NCBI GenBank assembly: GCA_963606965.1
Contig: CAVDAL010000020.1
Location: 1-44,446 of the forward strand
From: CAVDAL01 sp963606965
GTDB taxonomy: Bacteria; Actinomycetota; Coriobacteriia; Coriobacteriales; QAMH01
DNA: 44,446 nt
Reading direction: 5' to 3'
The position numbers were made by a program, and so were the translations under genes. Each line of letters opens with the position of its first letter. Positions within the stretch are counted from its first letter, which is position 1. Under the pieces are notes generated by a model. That model was not told the DNA's origin and made no database searches. It saw only the letters and a list, made by a program, of their open reading frames with translations. Of the stretch, positions 41,707-44,446 are shown in pieces.

Positions 41707-44391
41707 TTATTTCGTCTTCTTGCTTTTCACGTTCGACCAGCGCCCATAAAACGTTTTGCCAGCGACTTTTTTGTATGCACGAACTTTCACGTAATGCTTT
41801 TTCTTTTTGCTGAGACCTTTAACTTTGATAGATGATTTATTGGCATCCTTAATAGAAATCTTTTTCTTGGATTTTTTGAATTTTTTATCCTTGGCAACCA
41901 TGACTTGATAGCCGCTTACACCAGAACGCGAACCCCATTTTACAGTCAGCGCCTTCGACGCTGCAACAGGAGCATATTGATTTACTGACGCAACCGATGG
42001 TTTAGTAATCTTGAACGTTCTGGATAAACTGCCTGTTTGGCTTCCCATCAAGGCAATGGTCACCTTGCCTGTACCGACCTGCGTGCAACCGCTATAAGAG
42101 ACCTTGTAGTCCGTTCCTTTATCAAGAAGCTGATATACCTTAACATCATCAAATTCAAGCGCATTACCTTTGCAGTCCCCTGGCCATCCAGAGTAAAGCA
42201 ACAGAGTTCCATCCATCTGAGCAGTAAATGTTCTTGATTGGACAGAGCTGCTAACAGCAATCTCATACTGCGTTCCTACAGCATCATCTTTGGTGAAGTT
42301 ATAAGGCAACACACAGGCACGTGCTGTGTTTCCAGCGAGTCTCTTAACAGTACCAATTTCGACTTGATACGTCTTACCTTTCTTGAAAGAAGCTGTTTCT
42401 GCATAGCGATGCGTTGAGTTAGAAGCCTTTCCGTCTGTGGGCACCTTGATTACTTGCGATGCATAAACAAGTTTTTCAACCTTAGGCTTTGGCGCAATAG
42501 TTTTTCCGTTAAATGTATACTTGGAGGCAATGCCAGAAACTTTGCCCGTTGAACCGTTAATAAGTGGAGAGCCATCCACGGGCATGAACAGGAACTGCTG
42601 CGAGATGGTTTCATTGCCATGATACTGGTTGATTGGTGTTTGCTTGGTGATAGCCCCGCACCATATATCCACATACAGATTACTGTGCTTGTTGCGCAGG
42701 GCATAGCTTCCGTTCGGGCACTTCTCCACATACCAGCGCTGGTTATCGTTGTTCTTCTTGCCGCAGGTGTACTGAAGAATCCTGCCTTGATCGGCCGTGG
42801 TCCAATTCTCCACATCAAGCACTTTGCCCGAGTTTACATTGGTGATGTAATATGTCCCATCGTCATTATTGCGAGTAAGCTTAAATATCTGAGCTTTGCT
42901 ATCATTGCGGCTCCATAGTTGCAGTGCAACATTATTATCTTTTGAGTAATTGGGAATATCGAGCGCAAAGTTCGTATTGCTCGCCACGCAAATCGCGTAC
43001 TGACCATCGGGAATAGATGTAACCGTGCCGTTATGGCTCGAACGTTTGTAGATTAAGTCGGTCATCTCGACAACATACCCATCAGGAGTACGTCCCCAAT
43101 AATCGTTATTGGTCGAAACCGAGACCCTGTTTATGTAGATCTCATCACCAACTTTGAGTGTTTTAGTGGTAGATGAATATGGATTGCCTTTGTAAGCAGT
43201 CTTTTGTTTGGATGCTTTATATATACCGTCTTTAGTTGACGGAACCTGCTTGATACCGCATTGCTTACAAACTCCGTTAGCAAAGTTATGCTTGCCTGCA
43301 CTTCTATTCAATTTACAATTCTCAAGATGAATATAGCCAGTTTTACCACCGTACGTAACTTTGGCAATATAACGTCCCCAGCTACTGAAGCTATCGAGCA
43401 CTGTTGGCTTAATAACTGTTCCCTTAGGGATAGTTATTATCGTACCCGTATTTGGGTTATCTCCTTTATAGACAGGCGTTGTTGTTGTCGTTATATACTC
43501 GACACCCTTATCATGATTGACATATTCTGTGCCACACTTGGTACATTTGTGCCACAAAACGTCCCATATAAATGAACAAGTCTCAATATCGGTTTTAGTT
43601 CCATTAGTTGCACCACAAGAGCATTTTGCCGTATATTTGATAGTATGACGAACGTTGTTGTAATAGGAGTATGAAATATTTGTCCGCTGATTATAATTAT
43701 GAGTATGAGAAGGATATTTGCTCGAATAGTTCTTGTAGTGATAAAGAGAAATACCTTTAGTGGTTGAAGTAAAAACATTAAACTTCAAATAAGAGTTGTA
43801 GAACGTACTCCAGCTATAATAGGTCGAGGAAACATGTTTACCATCGTCCGTATGTTGATAAATACGAACGCCGTTACTATCAACAGCCTCAACAATAGCA
43901 GTATGTTGATCGCTTCCATATCCTCCAGACGCACCATGAAATTGAATAATATCCCCTGGGTAAGCCTGTTTCATGAGATTTTGAATCGAACTCATCGACG
44001 GATTTGCCGATGAAGTATCTGTAATAGTTCCTACCTTATTAAAATCACCCGGACGAGTCAAAGTGTATCCATGTTTTGTAACTCCAGATGGATATGACCC
44101 GAATAATCTCTGAGCAACATTTGCGGCGAAATACCAGCAACCCTGCCCACAATCGGTCCACCCAGATGGATAAGGATTAGTCCATGATTTCCACCCACAT
44201 GCTCCGGGTTTGAAGCCTGTTTGTGTTTTTAATGAATTAATCGCATTTGTCGCGCTCTGGTTTGTCGCTGCCTCGGCTTGCTGCATTACACCTGGCATCA
44301 TCGGCAACATGCTTAATGCAAGAACCAGCGACAATGCAAATGCCACAGTCTGTCTTGGCATACACTTAAGTCTAATATACCTAGTCCCCAT
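41707..44391 (-). CDS. Secreted CHAP-like peptidoglycan hydrolase with SH3-like, ricin-lectin and FnIII domains
   Basis: 894 residues: signal peptide (FALSLVLALSMLPMMPGVMQQAEA), CHAP-like amidase domain at about 65-200 with Cys in DCGQGCWYFAANV, PGDIIQFHG and His in QHTAIVEAV; two Cys pairs (CSCG..CTKCG) that look like small zinc knuckles; two SH3-like segments (about 290-360 and 390-455); a ricin B-type lectin (about 460-600; NFALDIPN, GKVLDVEN, QRWYVEK repeats); a beta-rich carbohydrate-binding-like part; and a C-terminal Lys-rich FnIII (about 805-890). It could open the cell wall for the T7SS, like EssH of Staphylococcus. AAGGA lies about 11 nt before the ATG. No terminator was seen between it and the next gene. 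Confidence 0.8.
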   Translation of the reverse strand: MGTRYIRLKCMPRQTVAFALSLVLALSMLPMMPGVMQQAEAATNQSATNAINSLKTQTGFKPGACGWKSWTNPYPSGWTDCGQGCWYFAANVAQRLFGSYPSGVTKHGYTLTRPGDFNKVGTITDTSSANPSMSSIQNLMKQAYPGDIIQFHGASGGYGSDQHTAIVEAVDSNGVRIYQHTDDGKHVSSTYYSWSTFYNSYLKFNVFTSTTKGISLYHYKNYSSKYPSHTHNYNQRTNISYSYYNNVRHTIKYTAKCSCGATNGTKTDIETCSFIWDVLWHKCTKCGTEYVNHDKGVEYITTTTTPVYKGDNPNTGTIITIPKGTVIKPTVLDSFSSWGRYIAKVTYGGKTGYIHLENCKLNRSAGKHNFANGVCKQCGIKQVPSTKDGIYKASKQKTAYKGNPYSSTTKTLKVGDEIYINRVSVSTNNDYWGRTPDGYVVEMTDLIYKRSSHNGTVTSIPDGQYAICVASNTNFALDIPNYSKDNNVALQLWSRNDSKAQIFKLTRNNDDGTYYITNVNSGKVLDVENWTTADQGRILQYTCGKKNNDNQRWYVEKCPNGSYALRNKHSNLYVDIWCGAITKQTPINQYHGNETISQQFLFMPVDGSPLINGSTGKVSGIASKYTFNGKTIAPKPKVEKLVYASQVIKVPTDGKASNSTHRYAETASFKKGKTYQVEIGTVKRLAGNTARACVLPYNFTKDDAVGTQYEIAVSSSVQSRTFTAQMDGTLLLYSGWPGDCKGNALEFDDVKVYQLLDKGTDYKVSYSGCTQVGTGKVTIALMGSQTGSLSRTFKITKPSVASVNQYAPVAASKALTVKWGSRSGVSGYQVMVAKDKKFKKSKKKISIKDANKSSIKVKGLSKKKKHYVKVRAYKKVAGKTFYGRWSNVKSKKTK

Positions 44392-44446
44392 ATTAAGCTT
44401 TTCCTTCCATTGCTCTATTTCACGATGTAATCTCTAACTACATCGA

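Noticed and set aside
1..44446. CRISPR array or insertion sequence
   Set aside because: No regularly spaced long repeats and no transposase or terminal inverted repeats were seen.

Overview
The window looks like a chromosomal stretch of a low-GC member of the Coriobacteriia (Eggerthellaceae/Atopobiaceae-like Actinomycetota). This is inferred from gene content: a LuxR-type regulator fused to a long multi-pass membrane domain, menaquinone genes, hydrogenase maturation genes, MurT, and a T-box-controlled pheST operon with a tRNA-like antiterminator. No 16S or other decisive marker is present, so the placement is tentative.

Left half (1-22 kb), housekeeping and accessory metabolism. In order: membrane LuxR regulator (+); purine nucleoside phosphorylase and a DUF47/PhoU-like protein (-) separated by a clear terminator; an unrecognised protein (+); ubiE/menG and menA (-); hypF-hypC-hypD (+) followed by a CbiM/NikM-type metal transporter protein (+) that fits nickel supply for hydrogenase; a diacylglycerol-kinase-like lipid kinase, pheT and pheS (-) behind a phenylalanine T-box leader; a candidate C-rich small RNA (+); a DtxR/MntR-type repressor (-); a YfcE-like phosphodiesterase and MurT (+); tRNA-Leu(CAA) (-); bioY (+); and an AAA/DUF4143 ATPase (+) preceded by five regularly spaced TCCGAA boxes.

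Right half (22.4-44.4 kb), one colinear minus-strand locus of about 22 kb that I read as a type VII secretion system (T7SS) wired into Ser/Thr phospho-signalling. In transcription order: secreted CHAP-lectin hydrolase; FHA protein with an EssB-like pseudokinase-type N-terminus; PP2C phosphatase; transmembrane Ser/Thr kinase; a one-TM adaptor carrying Thr-Gly-hydrophobic-Leu repeats; a 1.3-kb-residue Ig-like surface protein; a zinc-ribbon/multi-TM/FHA protein; WXG100 protein; EssC-like FHA-FtsK/SpoIIIE ATPase; DUF4176; YwqH-like and YwqI-like small helical proteins; LXG protein; YukD/EsaB ubiquitin-like protein; a second pseudokinase-type FHA protein. EsaA and EssA are not recognisable.

The most interesting reading is that the kinase phosphorylates an array of eleven T-x-[hydrophobic/Cys]-L sites spread over three locus proteins, that four FHA domains (one on the secretion ATPase itself) read them, and that the PP2C resets them. 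Secondary points of interest are the 22-nt-spaced iteron array, a C-rich multi-hairpin RNA candidate, a Gly-rich tail hidden behind an A8 run, and a signal-peptide ORF whose natural start is ATT inside an 11-bp inverted repeat.
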